Shown here: piece by piece, positions 1 through 11,207 of the stretch | Layout of the letters: each line of letters starts with the position of its first letter | Numbering within the stretch: position 1 is the first letter of the stretch | Source: Cristatella mucedo | Taxonomy: Eukaryota; Bryozoa; Phylactolaemata; Cristatellidae | Reading direction: 5' to 3' | Length of the DNA: 64,000 bases | Assembly (NCBI GenBank): GCA_009760855.2 | Contig: WPIO01000235.1 | Location: forward strand, 167,725 to 231,724 | Notes under the pieces: model-generated | Database searches by the model: none | Seen by the model: the letters and a program-made list of their open reading frames with translations, nothing else | Told to the model about the DNA's origin: nothing | Program-made: the position numbers and the translations under genes

Positions 1-153
1 AGGCTGCTCATGTGCTCGACGGGTGTCTTGAAAAATAGGGCGACGTCTGATCAGCAGGCCGGTGTCTCGGCTGCACTTACGAAACCCCCCAGGCAAGCAC
101 TGGATCTCCCCATAGACTAGCTTGACCGATGGCTGGCCGATGTTTTTCTTAGC

Positions 154-300
154 TAGTTTGGTCTAGTGGTTAAGGTGCTCACCGACCAAGGTCTGGCTGA
201 GATCGTGGGCTGGAGCCCCAAGGCATATGTGAAGCGCCTGATAGAGTTCCTTAATATAGCACCTGAAATTCTCTTGGGGCACTAAATAAACGAGTTATAA
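154..300 (+). mobile_element. SINE1, tRNA-derived, copy 1
   Basis: The head starts near 'tggtctagtggttaaggtg', which fits a pol III A box. It is followed by 'gtgggctggagcccc', which fits a degraded B box. The tail 'gaagcgcctgatagag ... ctcttggggcac' resembles the LINE A 3' end. It aligns with the cleaner copy at 3846-3990. It is a SINE, not a tRNA gene: no cloverleaf acceptor stem closes and the 3' half is non-tRNA. Confidence 0.75.
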
Positions 301-317
301 ATGTTATATATATGTCA

Positions 318-990
318 GGCTTTTCAGCAGTGCCGATTTCGAGAAGTATGAGGGGCAGTGCCTTTAGCCATGAATGTGGACTGCTACTTGCCGGCAATGA
401 GTGCTGCCTTGAGCTGTCGGTGCAGGTGCTCTATCATGCCGTAAGCGACCGGTTAGTAAGCCGATGTACGAATTTGCTGCATTGCTGTGGCTTTCATGAG
501 CTCAAGCCACAGGAACTACTTGAATCGTCCTCCCTGGTCAGAAGTCGGCAGCTCAGAGATGCTGTAGCTTGATGTACAACCGTAGACAAATGCTTGTGTG
601 ACGGTGGAAACGGATATGTCGGTCAGAAAAAATGCTTCAGACCAGCGAATGAAACGCTCGACAACCATAGCTCAATATTGCTAGCTCCATCGGTGTGAGG
701 TAGTGGGCCGATGAGGTCTACGTAAACATGATTGAATTGACACAACTCGGTGGGAAACTGCCGGTCAGGTGTCGAAGTATGCCGAGCGCATTGTCAGGCG
801 ATGCAGGCTCGGGCTAAAAAGCGAATGTCTGAATTCATATTAGTCACACGCATGATGCGATCAGACGCAGTGTAACTTCTATTCCGGGGTGTGGAAGTCC
901 GTGCAGTTGGTCGAAGATTCGTCGACAGAAAGCAGCCGGCAGGTATGCGGGCGATCGTGGCCACTTGAGCAGTCACATAAAATGGCTCCC
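318..990 (-). pseudogene. Ty3/gypsy LTR-retrotransposon integrase remnant
   Basis: Read on the minus strand in shifting frames, this resembles a Ty3/gypsy integrase. The order is a piece of the N-terminal zinc-binding region ('DIRFLARACIA' near 790-830), the first catalytic Asp in 'FNHVYVDLIGPLP' near 700-740, 'RFIRWSEAF' near 630-655, the second Asp in 'TSDQGGRF' near 525-550, and a Glu in 'GMIEHLHRQLKAAL' near 395-435. Several in-frame stops and frame changes interrupt it, so it is not functional. No LTRs, protease or reverse transcriptase were recognised beside it. Assignment rests on the spacing and order of the DDE motifs as known for the family. Confidence 0.7.
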
Positions 991-1689
991 TGCGAGTTCG
1001 GTTTCGGGACTGGTTGAAGGTGTAGGGTAGTTCGTGAAGAGAGGATTTCAGGCTCTTGCCTGAGCTGAGAGCTAGGGATACTGTACCGAAGGGACCAGGA
1101 GTAGTCGCCTACCCATGCTAAAACCTAACAGCTGCCTTTGTTTACGTTAGTGCATATGGCCAACTTCAGTAAAGATATGGCTTGCAAAATTTAAGTGAAT
1201 GGTCTGTGTTCCTGGTGGTTTTCCCTGGTTGGAGGAGCTATCCTTCAGATCCAGGCGGATGTTTTTCCTACCAGTGTTACAGAGTAGTTTATTTAAAGTT
1301 TTTGTTTGTGCCATTGTTGACCGGCCTCTGCTCACCTGCAGGGCCTGCCAACACTTCCTTGAGCACCCCGTGCAGCTGGGCGTAGTCTTTCGGCAACGTC
1401 TTAAATTGCGCTCCGAGCTAACTTTAATAAACAGGTTTCGAAAAATGCGAATCCACATACGAGCCACTTAGCTAGCTCGACGCCGCTCTCGGTGAGCCTT
1501 CACTCCGAGTCTAGCATCCTGCTGACTAAGTCATACCCGACTTGGCAATGCTCTAGCAGCATTCCTTCTCACGCGCCAAACTGCAGCTTTGTGCTGTAAT
1601 AGCCTGCAATCAGATATTCCCCAAACCGGGTATACGCATGACCATTTAGAAGAAAGTAGCAGATTCAAAGAGACTTTTATTCTCGTACA
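991..1689. other. unassigned stretch
   Basis: It may belong to the upstream part of the gypsy remnant. Short ORFs on both strands (1147-1471) overlap each other and show no motif I recognise. Confidence 0.4.
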
Positions 1690-2680
1690 TTAAATCAGCA
1701 ACAGTTATCCTACTCAGGCTGACGTTTCCGGATAATATAAATATTGCATTCGTATAACGGCCTCTGGAAACCTACTCTCAATCTAGGCACTTTACATATA
1801 CCACAAACGAAGCACGATCGCATCGTTAGTGGTAGCCTGCACAAATTTACCGAGGTTAGTCTGGTTAGAGGAGACATGCCAATTGTCAGAATGCAAATAT
1901 AATTAATCCCATCATGTGCAGTGTCAGCTAGCTTAAAAAAAACAAGGGCGAATCACAAATATTCGCCTAATGCTGTGATGAATTGTGGGTTTTAAGCTTC
2001 TCAAATTTTCCTCAGGTCGAGTACTGTATCTAACCATCAGCCAATATTCACTTCATGTTTTGGGAACATAGAAAGTATGAGAAATGTTTAGTTAGAGGGG
2101 TTTATTCGGAAAATTCGCGGTACGATGCAACGTATGGGTAGCTGGGAGGTATGGGAGTAGTTCCGATAGGCAGGCTGTAGACAGTGAAGCGATCTTAAAG
2201 TGAGTGACCCATCCTTGAAATATAGGCACTGCTAAATTGCAAGCCTGTGATCGGTGGCCAAAGGGGGCGTGATTTGCAACTGCGAAAGTCTCGACAACCG
2301 ACGAGCCTACCTGCTGAGTTTGGCTCTAGCTGTAAGTACCTGATTTTTCACAGCTCAATATACTAGCAAGCTGAGAGTTTCAGAATTTGAAGCTAGATGT
2401 TACAAATGGATTGAAACAGTTAGATGTAGCATTCTTCTTTAGCCGGGCATGACTCGTGTCACCTATTTATTATATTAAAGTTAGGCAGACTAAAACTTGG
2501 ACTCTATTTTGCTGCAATGTAGTTATCTATTGTTAGGTTACTTAAGACTGGGCACTTTGATTTCGTGCAGCCGTAACATAAGATATGCTGGCAGAGCCGA
2601 TTCAGAACGTAAGTAGTCTGATTTCTCAGTACACTTGGTTGGCCGATAGCTACTGTCTAGTAAGTCGGTTTACAGTTATT
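1690..2680 (-). repeat. old duplicated block, copy 1, containing a decayed LINE A-related 3' end
   Basis: This aligns with 5240-5650 plus 6750-7300. Shared landmarks are 'cctactcaggctga' (1710 and 5268), 'aagcacgatcgcatcgtta'-like text (1808 and 5368), 'tccgataggcaggctgtag' (2162 and 6790) and 'ggactctattttg'-like text (2499 and 7134). The inner part resembles the minus-strand LINE A 3' end, but is more diverged than the standard copies. It is therefore an old subfamily insertion carried in a larger duplicated segment. This copy lacks the LINE A insertion that splits the 5.2 kb copy. Confidence 0.65.
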
Positions 2681-3845
2681 TGATTTTAAAACATTTTCTT
2701 TAATCTGTGTGTATCTGTCATTAATACATGCAGCGATGGAGCTGGGATTGTTCTTCGACCTGCAGTGCTGTGAAGGATCAGAACGACTATGCAACTAGGA
2801 GCCATCTGCATAGAAGTGGAAGCCTAGATTGTGTTTGGTGGTCACATCTGCTACAAGGAGAGTGTAAGCCTTAAAATGAAGCATACCAAGCGAGGAGCCA
2901 TTATTCCAGTAGTAGCCATTTTTTCATTATTCCAGAATCCATATTTCAGTTATTACAATACATTTACGTGTAACCTTCAGAAAACTAAATGTCAATCTGA
3001 GAACTTTACATATGCTATATGGAATGTACTAACTAAGTTATTGGTGGTAACATCCTCAAACCGCAGGCGTTGTGTACACAGCTATACGCTCAAGTCAAAC
3101 GAATCATAAAGACCCACCTAGTCCTGTAATAAGCAGGTGCATTTTAAGCTTATTTTAAAATGTCGTCATGTCAATGGACGTTTTGATGCGCATCAGTAGT
3201 GATTTCGAAGCTTTAGGAGCATAACAACTACTGTCAATTCTTTGTATTCTCCAACTGAGATATTATTAAATGATCCATAACTATCGCCAATGTTATTAGC
3301 AATCGCTAACTGCAAGCATATTATTTGAAAGACTTGCAAAATTATTTCAAAGACTTGCTTGTCGCCTGCATATCATTTGGTTACAGTTCTTACATTGCCC
3401 AGCCATTCAATTGAGGCCTTTACACACTCACATCGTAATAAAAGCGTTTTGTGTCATTTAATGTAGGCAGTTATCACAGAGCGTATGCAGTGCCTTATCT
3501 ATGTCAACTTATAAAGTTTGATGTATATAAAAATCACCGGCATGAGAAAAAAGGTAAATTGTTTTACAGCCCCAACCCAGAACTGCTCCATTTGTTATCA
3601 GACTCCATGAATTATTAGACGAATGATCAGTGGTCACATGTTAGGTAATAGTCTCGTGGTCCGCTAGAAGTTGAATGACCATCACTCCAGAATATTAGAG
3701 CTCAAGAACTATTGAGTGACGAAACTAGCTAAAGCCCAAGAGATCGGTCAATTATGCTTGTAACCTGTTCATGACGGTGCAAGTTAAGGTCAGATAATCA
3801 TTGCCCGATTTAAATGAGTCATCTGAAGACCGTGCCTCTGAACAT
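2681..3845. other. unassigned stretch
   Basis: AT-rich sequence with one 92-codon ORF at 2831-3109 that has no recognisable domain. I see no repeat shared with the rest of the window. Confidence 0.4.
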
Positions 3846-3979
3846 GGCTGGTTTGGTCTTGCGGTTAAGGTGCTCGCCCCGACCAAGGTCTGACTGAGGT
3901 CGTGGGCTCGAGCCCCGACGCATATGTGAAGCGCCTGAATAGAGATTAAGTTCTCTTGGGGCGCTATATAAATGAATTA

Positions 3980-3990
<11 letters not shown>
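3846..3990 (+). mobile_element. SINE1, tRNA-derived, copy 2 (best preserved)
   Basis: An A box-like segment ('ggttaaggtgctcgcc' after 'tggtcttgc') and a B box-like segment ('gtgggctcgagcccc') are about 45 bases apart. The tail follows: 'gaagcgcctgaatagagatt ... gttctcttggggcgctat'. The tail matches the LINE A 3' stem, whose form is 'aaagcgcctagaaagagatt ... tctctgagggcgcttt'. A (TA)n run follows at 3979-4010. Confidence 0.8.

Positions 3991-4011
<21 letters not shown>
3979..4011. repeat. (TA)n microsatellite at SINE1 3' end
   Basis: An almost pure TA run directly follows the SINE1 tail. Confidence 0.9.
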
Positions 4012-4182
4012 GATTTATCATGTTACTCTTCCATTATAATGGCAACCGCTTTAGAAGACTCGAAGCCTTACTATATATATAATTTAGAAAAATTCTAATG
4101 TGCCACACTGTAAGAATTCTCTCCGATCTGTAGAGTATCCGTATTAAGCAGCTTGCAAAGACGTCTATCCTATCTATCACTT

Positions 4183-4763
4183 AATAATAATAATAATAAT
4201 GCACTTGATATAGCGCCCTCAGATAACTTAATCTCTCTCTAGGCGCTTTACATTGGCTGCAAAGGGAAATTCAATTGAATGGTGAGTAATATCATGCTTG
4301 ATAAACAATATGAATTACATGGTTAGGGGTGACATGCACAGGGTCAGCATGCAAATGTGGTTAGTGGCAGCATGCACAGTGTCAGCACAATAAGCACATT
4401 AATGACGAATCACACAGACCCACTAAATACTGTCCTAAATAGGTGTTTTTTAAAGATCATTAGAAATGTGGTCAAGTCAGGGGATAATGTGACGCAAGTC
4501 GAGAGTGAGTTCCAGACTTTGGGAGCATACGAACTCAATGCACTGTCTAGTAAGGATTTGAGGTTTGTGCGAAGTATTGGTATCATTTTGCATTCCGAAA
4601 AGCGGGTGGTACGATGCTTGGCCTGTTGGGGGAGTAGATCTGAGAGGTAGGCTGGAGCCAAAGAATGAAGTGACCTAAAAGTGAGCGACAAAACCTTGAA
4701 GTCAATCTGTGGCTTGACTAGTAGCCAGTGCAGGTCGGCAAGAAGTGGTGTAATGTGGCCACT
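4183..4763 (-). mobile_element. LINE A (L2/CR1-like), 5'-truncated copy
   Basis: On + it begins with the (TAA)n tail and the 3' stem, so the element is on the minus strand. The minus-strand ORF at 4410-4691 encodes the C-terminal tail ('LTFRSLHSLAPAYLSDLLP', 'WNSLSTCVTLSPDLTTF', 'HLFRTVFSGS'). This is typical of the region after the reverse transcriptase in L2/CR1-type LINEs. It stops abruptly near 4763. Confidence 0.85.
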
Positions 4764-5239
4764 GAGATGAATTGATGAGGGACGAATGTAAGCTTGAATA
4801 AAAAGTTAAACCATGAACATAAATCTATACATAAATCATTGTTTTCTGCATTCTTTTTTGTTACAGTGTGCCTTAATCTTCGAACTTGCTAGCGACTGAT
4901 TAGAAGGTATCCTTCTTCTTGATGAAAAGCAAAGCGAAGCAGCATGGTCCTCACAGTATTTTCTCAGTTCTTACAATTGCGTTTAGTCGTGCCTGTAGAA
5001 GATTCAAAAGAGCTTTCTTCTCGTGGACCCACAGCTAGGCAATGGGCAACCACCTTGCCTTCTGTCTTAGTGGCAACACCTGACCTCTTCAGCCCGTTAC
5101 GTAACACTTATTGTCATAAATCGAAACGGCAATAAGCCAAAGGCAGCACCATAATCTTTGCAAGGCCATTAATAGTTCTAGGCCACAAACTGGCCCTAGT
5201 CGGTATGGGAAAGCAAATGATGCGAATGATACCTAAACT
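4764..5239. other. unassigned stretch
   Basis: A short ORF at 4944-5135 has no recognisable motif. Confidence 0.35.
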
Positions 5240-7300
5240 ATGAATATAGCAAAGTAGCCACAGCTGTCCTACTCAGGCTGAAGTTTCCGCATAATAATAA
5301 TATCGCATTTGTATAAAGCCCTCTGAGAACGCAATCTCTATCTTGGCGCTTTAGATATGCTACAAAGAAAGCATGATCGCATCGTTATTGGTGGCCTGCA
5401 CAATTGTAACGAGGATAATCCGGCTAGAGGTGACATACTAAGGGTCAGGATGCAAATATAAGTTGTCGCAGCATCCAGTTTCACCAGGCTAATACAAAAC
5501 CAAGGAAGAATCACAGTTATTCACCAAACGCTGTGATAAAAAATGGTTTTAGGCTTTTTAACATTTTTATCAGGTCCAGTAGGGTGTATAACCATCAGTC
5601 CGGATTAGGTTCATGTTTTGGGAGCCTATGAAGTTTAAGAAACGTTCCGTTAAAGGGGTGTACCGTTGCCTTGATCCCTCCATGACTTCGATCACCTCAA
5701 AATCACTCAACTCACTTGCTGCATGCATTTATGACATCCGCACATGGATGGCAGCACATTGTCTAAAACTAAACGATAATAAAACCAACTTACTAGTTAT
5801 GGGCAAACCCAGTGTAATTCAGAAATTGGAATGGCTGACGCTCAAAATTGGGTCTGCCAGCATATCTCCTGTTGAATTAGCACGAAATCTATGTATCATA
5901 TTCCAAAGCGACCTCTCGTTAGACGACCATATCAGCTCCACAGTTGAATCTGCCTATTTTCAGCTTCATTACATTGCTAAATTTCGGGCTCGTTCAGATA
6001 AGGATACCACATCTAAGTTGGTCGATGCATTCGTGACATCCCGTCTCGACTTCTGCAACTCACTGCTCACTGGCCTACCGTCATGTGCGATCAGGCGATT
6101 TTAGCTGGTGCAAAACTTCACAGCTAGGTTTGTCTGTCGTGAGCGTCGCAGTCGTCACAATACAACACTTTTCGCCGACCTGCAATGGCTACCAGTGAAG
6201 CAATAGATTGGCTTCAAGGTTTTGTCGCTCACTTTTAGGTCACTTCATTCTTTGGCTCCAGCCTATCTCTCAGATCTACTCCCCCACCAGGCCAAGCAGC
6301 GTGCCACCCGCTTTTTGGAATCCAACAGTCTAAAAATGCCTTGTACAAACCTCAAACCTTTAGAGATCGTGCATTTAGTTCGTATGCTCCAAAATCCTGG
6401 AACTCCCTCCCGACTTGCATCAGAACATCCCCTGACTTGACCACATTAAAAAAAAATTGACAAAACACCTATGTAGGACATTATTTAGCGGGTCCCTGTG
6501 ATTCGTCCTTGATGTGCTTATGCGTGCTGACACTGTGCATGCTGCCACTAACCACATTTGCATGCTGACCCTGTGCATGTCGACCCTAACCATGTTATTC
6601 ATTTTGTTTGTTTATCAAGCGTGATATTACTTACCGTTCAATTGCATTTCCCTTTACAGCAAACGTAAAGCGCCTAGAAAGAGATTGAGTTTTCTGAGGG
6701 CGCTTTATCAAGTGCACTATTGTAATTATCATTATTATTATTTATTCTGAAAATCCGGTGGTACGATGCCAGGCCTAGTTTGGGAATATTTCCGATAGGC
6801 AGGCTGTAGCCAGGTCATGAAGCGATCGTAAAGTGAGTGACCCAGCCTTGAAACATAGGCACTGCTTTAATTGGGGGCCTGTTAATGGTGGCCTAAAGTG
6901 GCGTGATTTGACAGCTACGAAATTCTCGACAATAGACAAGCCTACTTGTTTAATTTGGCCCCACTGATGAGTGCCTGATTTTTTACACGTCAACATATTG
7001 ACAAGCCGTGAGTTGCAGAACTTGAGACCGGACATTACCAATGGATAGACCCAGTTAGATGTTTCATTCTACTTTCACCATTCGCGACACTTGTTACCAA
7101 TTTCTTGTGCTTAATGTAGGCATAATAAAACAAGGACTCTGTTTTGGAGCAATATATTCGTCTATTACAAGGTCACTTTGAACTTTACGTCTTGATAGGC
7201 AGCTGCTGGATCTGTCTTCTCGTATTCATTAGGCTTTTAAAAGGTTTCTTTGCTCCATCAAGCACATTTTGAAATCGCAATACACGTATCGGATGTAGTT
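5240..7300 (-). repeat. old duplicated block, copy 2, split by a LINE A insertion
   Basis: This aligns with 1690-2680. Its two halves (5240-5650 and 6750-7300) are separated by the plus-strand LINE A at 5655-6752. The inner portion is a decayed minus-strand LINE A-related 3' end, and the outer flanks match as well. The block was therefore duplicated as a segment, and LINE A landed afterwards. Confidence 0.6.
5655..6752 (+). mobile_element. LINE A, 5'-truncated, inserted into duplicated block
   Basis: It starts just after the reverse transcriptase YADD region ('taccgttgccttgatccctc'). It then encodes 'CIYDIRTWMAAHCLKLNDNK' and 'SRLDFCNSLLTGLPSCAIRR' (5613-6104) and the C-terminal 'LTFRSLHSLAPAYLSDLLP' (6222-6440). 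It ends with the 3' stem 'aaagcgcctagaaagagatt' and an ATT-rich tail. Stops and frameshifts make it inactive. Confidence 0.88.
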
Positions 7301-7912
7301 CCCGTTTGCCACAATGTCCTATACTTGCTTAATAGTTCTCGTGACTTGAGATGGACGCTTAAGTTTGAAACAGTTTCCCTCCTACTGACCCTCTGGAACC
7401 CTTGGCTGCTTTTCCTCGTTCCATTAGCCGACTTAGTCATCGCGACCAAACCCTAATCAGCTAAGGGATCATCCATATCATCGCCGGTCATATCACTATA
7501 TGTTAAACAAAATAAGGATTGAGTGGTGCTCCCAAAGTCGAAGAGTGAAATGATAAAGGACGAATTACATAAATTGTCACAAGCGTGTGCCCGACGTGTA
7601 ACTTATTGTGTGTAATACTAACTATTCTGTGTCATTTTTAGGATTACTTTAAGTATTGCCATTGCATGCTGATTTATTCTGCTGAGCAATGCCGTTTATT
7701 ATTCGTTAACTTACCTGCAGTAGAAAAAAGCAACCTTATTAAACAGGTACCTGCCGTTTGCCGTATATTCCAATTACCAAATGGTGGATTTAGCACCAAT
7801 TGAAGGCCTATAGAGGCTGAAAGGTATTTCTTTGGCCAAGCCTACTTCCAGTTATTCACGAGGGCAATTTCTGTACACACCTTAGCTCAACAAATATTCA
7901 TTCCTTTCTTCA
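7301..7912. other. unassigned stretch upstream of ROCO exon
   Basis: No leucine-rich-repeat exon was recognised here. The last ~60 bases are pyrimidine-rich ('ttcattcctttcttcaatgc') and lead into the splice acceptor of the next exon. Confidence 0.4.
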
Positions 7913-7923
7913 ATGCTTCATAG

Positions 7924-9848
7924 TAGTGTGGATAAAACACTGAGTTGGGCCATTGGTGAGCTGCCTCTCCCATCGTGGCTCATCCCTCAGTTGAGCTCTC
8001 TTTATTTACAGGAATCAAGAAATAGAAATATGATTAGTGAGCTGCCAGAGGAAGTCGTACGCACTTCGCTGATCCACCTTGAATTGAAAAATAACCCAAT
8101 GGTTTTCCCGCCTAGCGAAGTGTGTGACCAAGGAATGGAAGCTATTCGGAAGTACTTCCGAGATAATATTCAAGGAAAGGAGTCACTTTGCACTGACACT
8201 ATAAACATGCTTGGCAACACTGGAGCCGGAAAGACTAGCATCGCCCAGTCTTTGCTTATGGGGCGAATCTCAGCTTGTGAAGTAGAAGACAGAACTCGCG
8301 TGATTGATCAAAACCTTTCGAAAATTGGAGATTCGGTCGTGATATTGAATGACTTTGGAGGTCATGAAATTTATCATAAAGTGGTTCCAATATTTTTGCC
8401 TAATAACGGTCTTTGCATAATAGCATACAGCATGGTTGAAGATATTGAGGAGCAGAAGAATCAGGTTAAAAAGTGGCTTATGACTGTGTTTGCCAAGTCT
8501 ACTGATATCCGGGTGATCATAGTTGGAACCCACTCCGATCTACTTGAACCTGACCTTTTCAAAGCCAGATTGAAAGATATTGAGAGTTATGTGTCGGAAG
8601 TTAAAAAGTCTGCTATAGGAGAGCTTAATTCTCACATCAGTGCACTAGGAAACAAGAATTGTCACCAAGCTTCCATCAACCTTCTCAAGCGGTCGTTGGC
8701 TACTTTATCTTCTGCTGATGTTCGGATCATGTCACTTAGCTGCACGGAGAATGTCACTGAGCCGCTAGAGGATGGCTTGCCTAAGCTGTTTTCATTGATC
8801 AAGGATAAACTTAAACGAAATGTGCAATATCCCGCATCTTGGTGCCGTATTATGAAAGAGATTAAAGAGCATCGGTCAAGCGAGGGTCAGCCATACCTGG
8901 AATGGCGACAAGTCAGAGATGTGTATGGAAGGTACTTGGATCAGGAGCCTGACGACTCCACTCTGAAAGTCATACTTCGTTCTCTTGTGGCTACATCCCA
9001 GATTATATGGTTAGAGAGCTCCGAGTCTCTTAAACACTTGATATTTCATCAAACTCACCGTATTGTTCACGAATTAAAGAAGATATTACATCACGACAAT
9101 TGTGAAACAATGCCAAATGACCTGGGCAAGGACTACTATAGCGATGCAAAAGAGGAATACGCTCGCAGGTTTCTCGATGAGAATTTCTTTGGTTTGTTGC
9201 TAGGAAACAGCGATCGTGTGCCTGTTGTTGCCAGTTTTATGCAGCATTTTCTCATGATCAGCCCGGTTGATAAGGGAAGATACATATTGACCGGTAATCT
9301 TACAGAAGAACCACCGCCTAAGTTGAAAGAATGGTTACAAGAATTGTCTCACTGCCCTTCTGTTCATGTGCGTCTCACTTTCATTGGAAATATCATGCCG
9401 CTAGCGTTCTTTCCAACTAACCTGGCATCAGTAATAACATGGGTGTGTTTTAATAAAGCCACACCAGAGGTTTGGAAGGATGGTGTACTGTACGTAGTCG
9501 ACCGTGTGCACGTTGTCATTAAGCGCGTCAACGGCACCTTGGATGTAATTGCATTTTCAAGATCGACACCGGAGAATATCTGGAATGTTTTTCAACCACT
9601 GCTGAGCTGCATCGGTGACAATATTTCTGAACATTGGAAAGGCGTCCCTCCTATGTGCATGATTATCTGCCCGAGACATACTAACCACAAGCAGCTTTTG
9701 CCAAAAGCGCCTGACGGCCGCAACGTTCTTTTGGACGAACTGGCCAAGGAGAAGTCGTCGTATACTGAACCAAAATGCAAAACTACTTGGTACTGTAATG
9801 GATGCGATGATTACGTACCTGGATTATGTATGTATCCGCGTAACCCAG
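7924..9848 (+). CDS. ROCO family exon: LRR end, Roc GTPase and COR domain
   Basis: The open frame spans 7913-9868 (651 codons; residue numbers count from 7913). Residues ~40-85 look like the end of a leucine-rich repeat ('LIHLELKNNPMVFPP'). Roc follows: P-loop 'GNTGAGKTS' (101-109), switch II-like 'DFGGHEIY' (147-154), 'GTHSDL' (205-210) in the G4 position and 'SLSC' (254-257) as a possible G5. Residues ~300-550 fit COR ('PYLEWRQV', 'IIWLESSESLKHLIFHQTH'). ROCO proteins use Roc as a GTP-binding switch and COR for dimerisation, usually in cytosolic signalling. I place the exon start after 'cttcatag' (7923, phase 2) because a pyrimidine tract precedes it and the frame begins mid-LRR. The ATG at 7913 is probably chance. 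'cccag|gtacgt' at 9848/9849 is a consensus donor in phase 1; read-through stops at 9866. No kinase domain is visible. Upstream LRR exons were not found. Codons look intact, so I judge it functional. Confidence 0.9.
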
Positions 9849-10081
9849 GTACGTTGAAACGCTTGTAGCCCTCTAGGCATTGCGTGGGAGTGTTTTCTTT
9901 TCTACTGGTATTGAGTCTGTCAATGTAGCAATTTGAATGGCCTGGCTTTTCCTATGCAAGCATGTCTTCTCACCTCGGCCTTAATCAGTGAATAATATTT
10001 TGATAGGTATTCAGCTAGATGTTTGAATCTGTAGCTCACCGTACTCTATCTAGGGACTGTGAATAACTTCCTAGTTTTTGC
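9849..10081. other. probable intron start downstream of ROCO exon
   Basis: Begins with donor GTACGT. No other feature seen. Confidence 0.45.
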
Positions 10082-10165
10082 TAATAATAATAATGATAAT
10101 TATGCACTTGATAAAGCACCCACGGAGAACTCAATCTCTCTCGAGGCACTTTACATTTGCTAGGC
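10082..10165 (-). mobile_element. LINE A 3' tail fragment
   Basis: Contains (TAA)n, then 'gcacttgataaagcaccc' and 'ctcaatctctctcgaggc', which is the LINE A 3' stem on the minus strand. It is truncated after ~80 bases. Confidence 0.75.
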
Positions 10166-10837
10166 CGAACTCTAGCCATTTTCTGAATCCGTGAGGTATG
10201 ATGCTGAAGAACTTTCTGTTTCGTGTGTCCGCGAAACCATTCGGTTGGCCAGTAACTCTCAAAATGACTCTGCTCGTCGTTTGAATTGTAGCTGTTTTCT
10301 TATGTGCCTTCCGTCAATCAAGTTATTAACAATCTCTTGTTTCTTCCTATGTATTCCCACAGCCCCGTTCCTTCTTTATCGGATATCGTAGATAGCTGGG
10401 TGCTTTGTCGTGGTACCAGAATTCTAGTTTCCTTAGATTTGCTTAGAGTCCATAGTAGAGACGATATCAATTAAAAGCCTTTTGGTTTCAAATGCTTTTG
10501 CTGATGCGATTCCAATACTGCAGAACTCGTTTATCATGTCTTCTAGCACTGTAGACTCTGTTCTCCCTGCAGTCACATTTCATAATTCTTCTCGATTTGT
10601 CCTTAGCTGCTATTTTCACGCGTTTTGACATTCGACACTATTTCAATCTGTTTTCTCACTACTCTGTGACGCCCATGAAAAACGTTTTACTTTCTCCATT
10701 TAGTTGAATGCCTCTTCAAAAATCAGCCGATTTGGAAAATAGAGAAAACAGTGGGCTGGTTAAGTGGATGGTCCTTCTAGACTGACCAGAACTTGTTAGG
10801 CTATTTTAGGCTCGTCCTCAAGGATCTATTACCCCTT
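10166..10837. other. unassigned stretch
   Basis: A 66-codon ORF at 10191-10391 has no recognised motif. Nothing else found. Confidence 0.35.
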
Positions 10838-11207
10838 TTTTAGCAATCTTATGAAGCTGAAAATAGGCAGATTTGACTGTGGAGCTGATGTGGTCGTCTG
10901 ACAAAAGGTTGCTTTGGAATATGACACCTAGATTTTGAGCTGATTCAACTGGAGATATGCTGGCACAGCCAATTTTAAGCTTCAGCCTTTCCAATTTGTG
11001 AATCCCACGGAGTTTGCCCATAACTAGTAAGTTAGTTTTATCATCATTTAGTTTTAGAAAATTTGCTGCCATCCATGTGCGGATGTCATCAATGCATGCA
11101 GCAAGTGAGTTGAGAGAATTTGAGGTGCTCGAAGGCTGGGAGGGATCAATGCAAAATTACAACTGAGTGTCATCCGCATAGAATTGAAAGCCTAGATTGT
11201 GCTTGGC

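Noticed and set aside
3846-3920. Possible functional tRNA gene
   Set aside because: A and B boxes are present but no acceptor or anticodon stem closes, and the same unit recurs with a LINE-like tail. It is a SINE head.
7913-7923. ATG at 7913 as the true start of the ROCO protein
   Set aside because: The frame begins within a leucine-rich repeat and a good acceptor (cttcatag) lies inside these 11 bases; an upstream exon is more likely.
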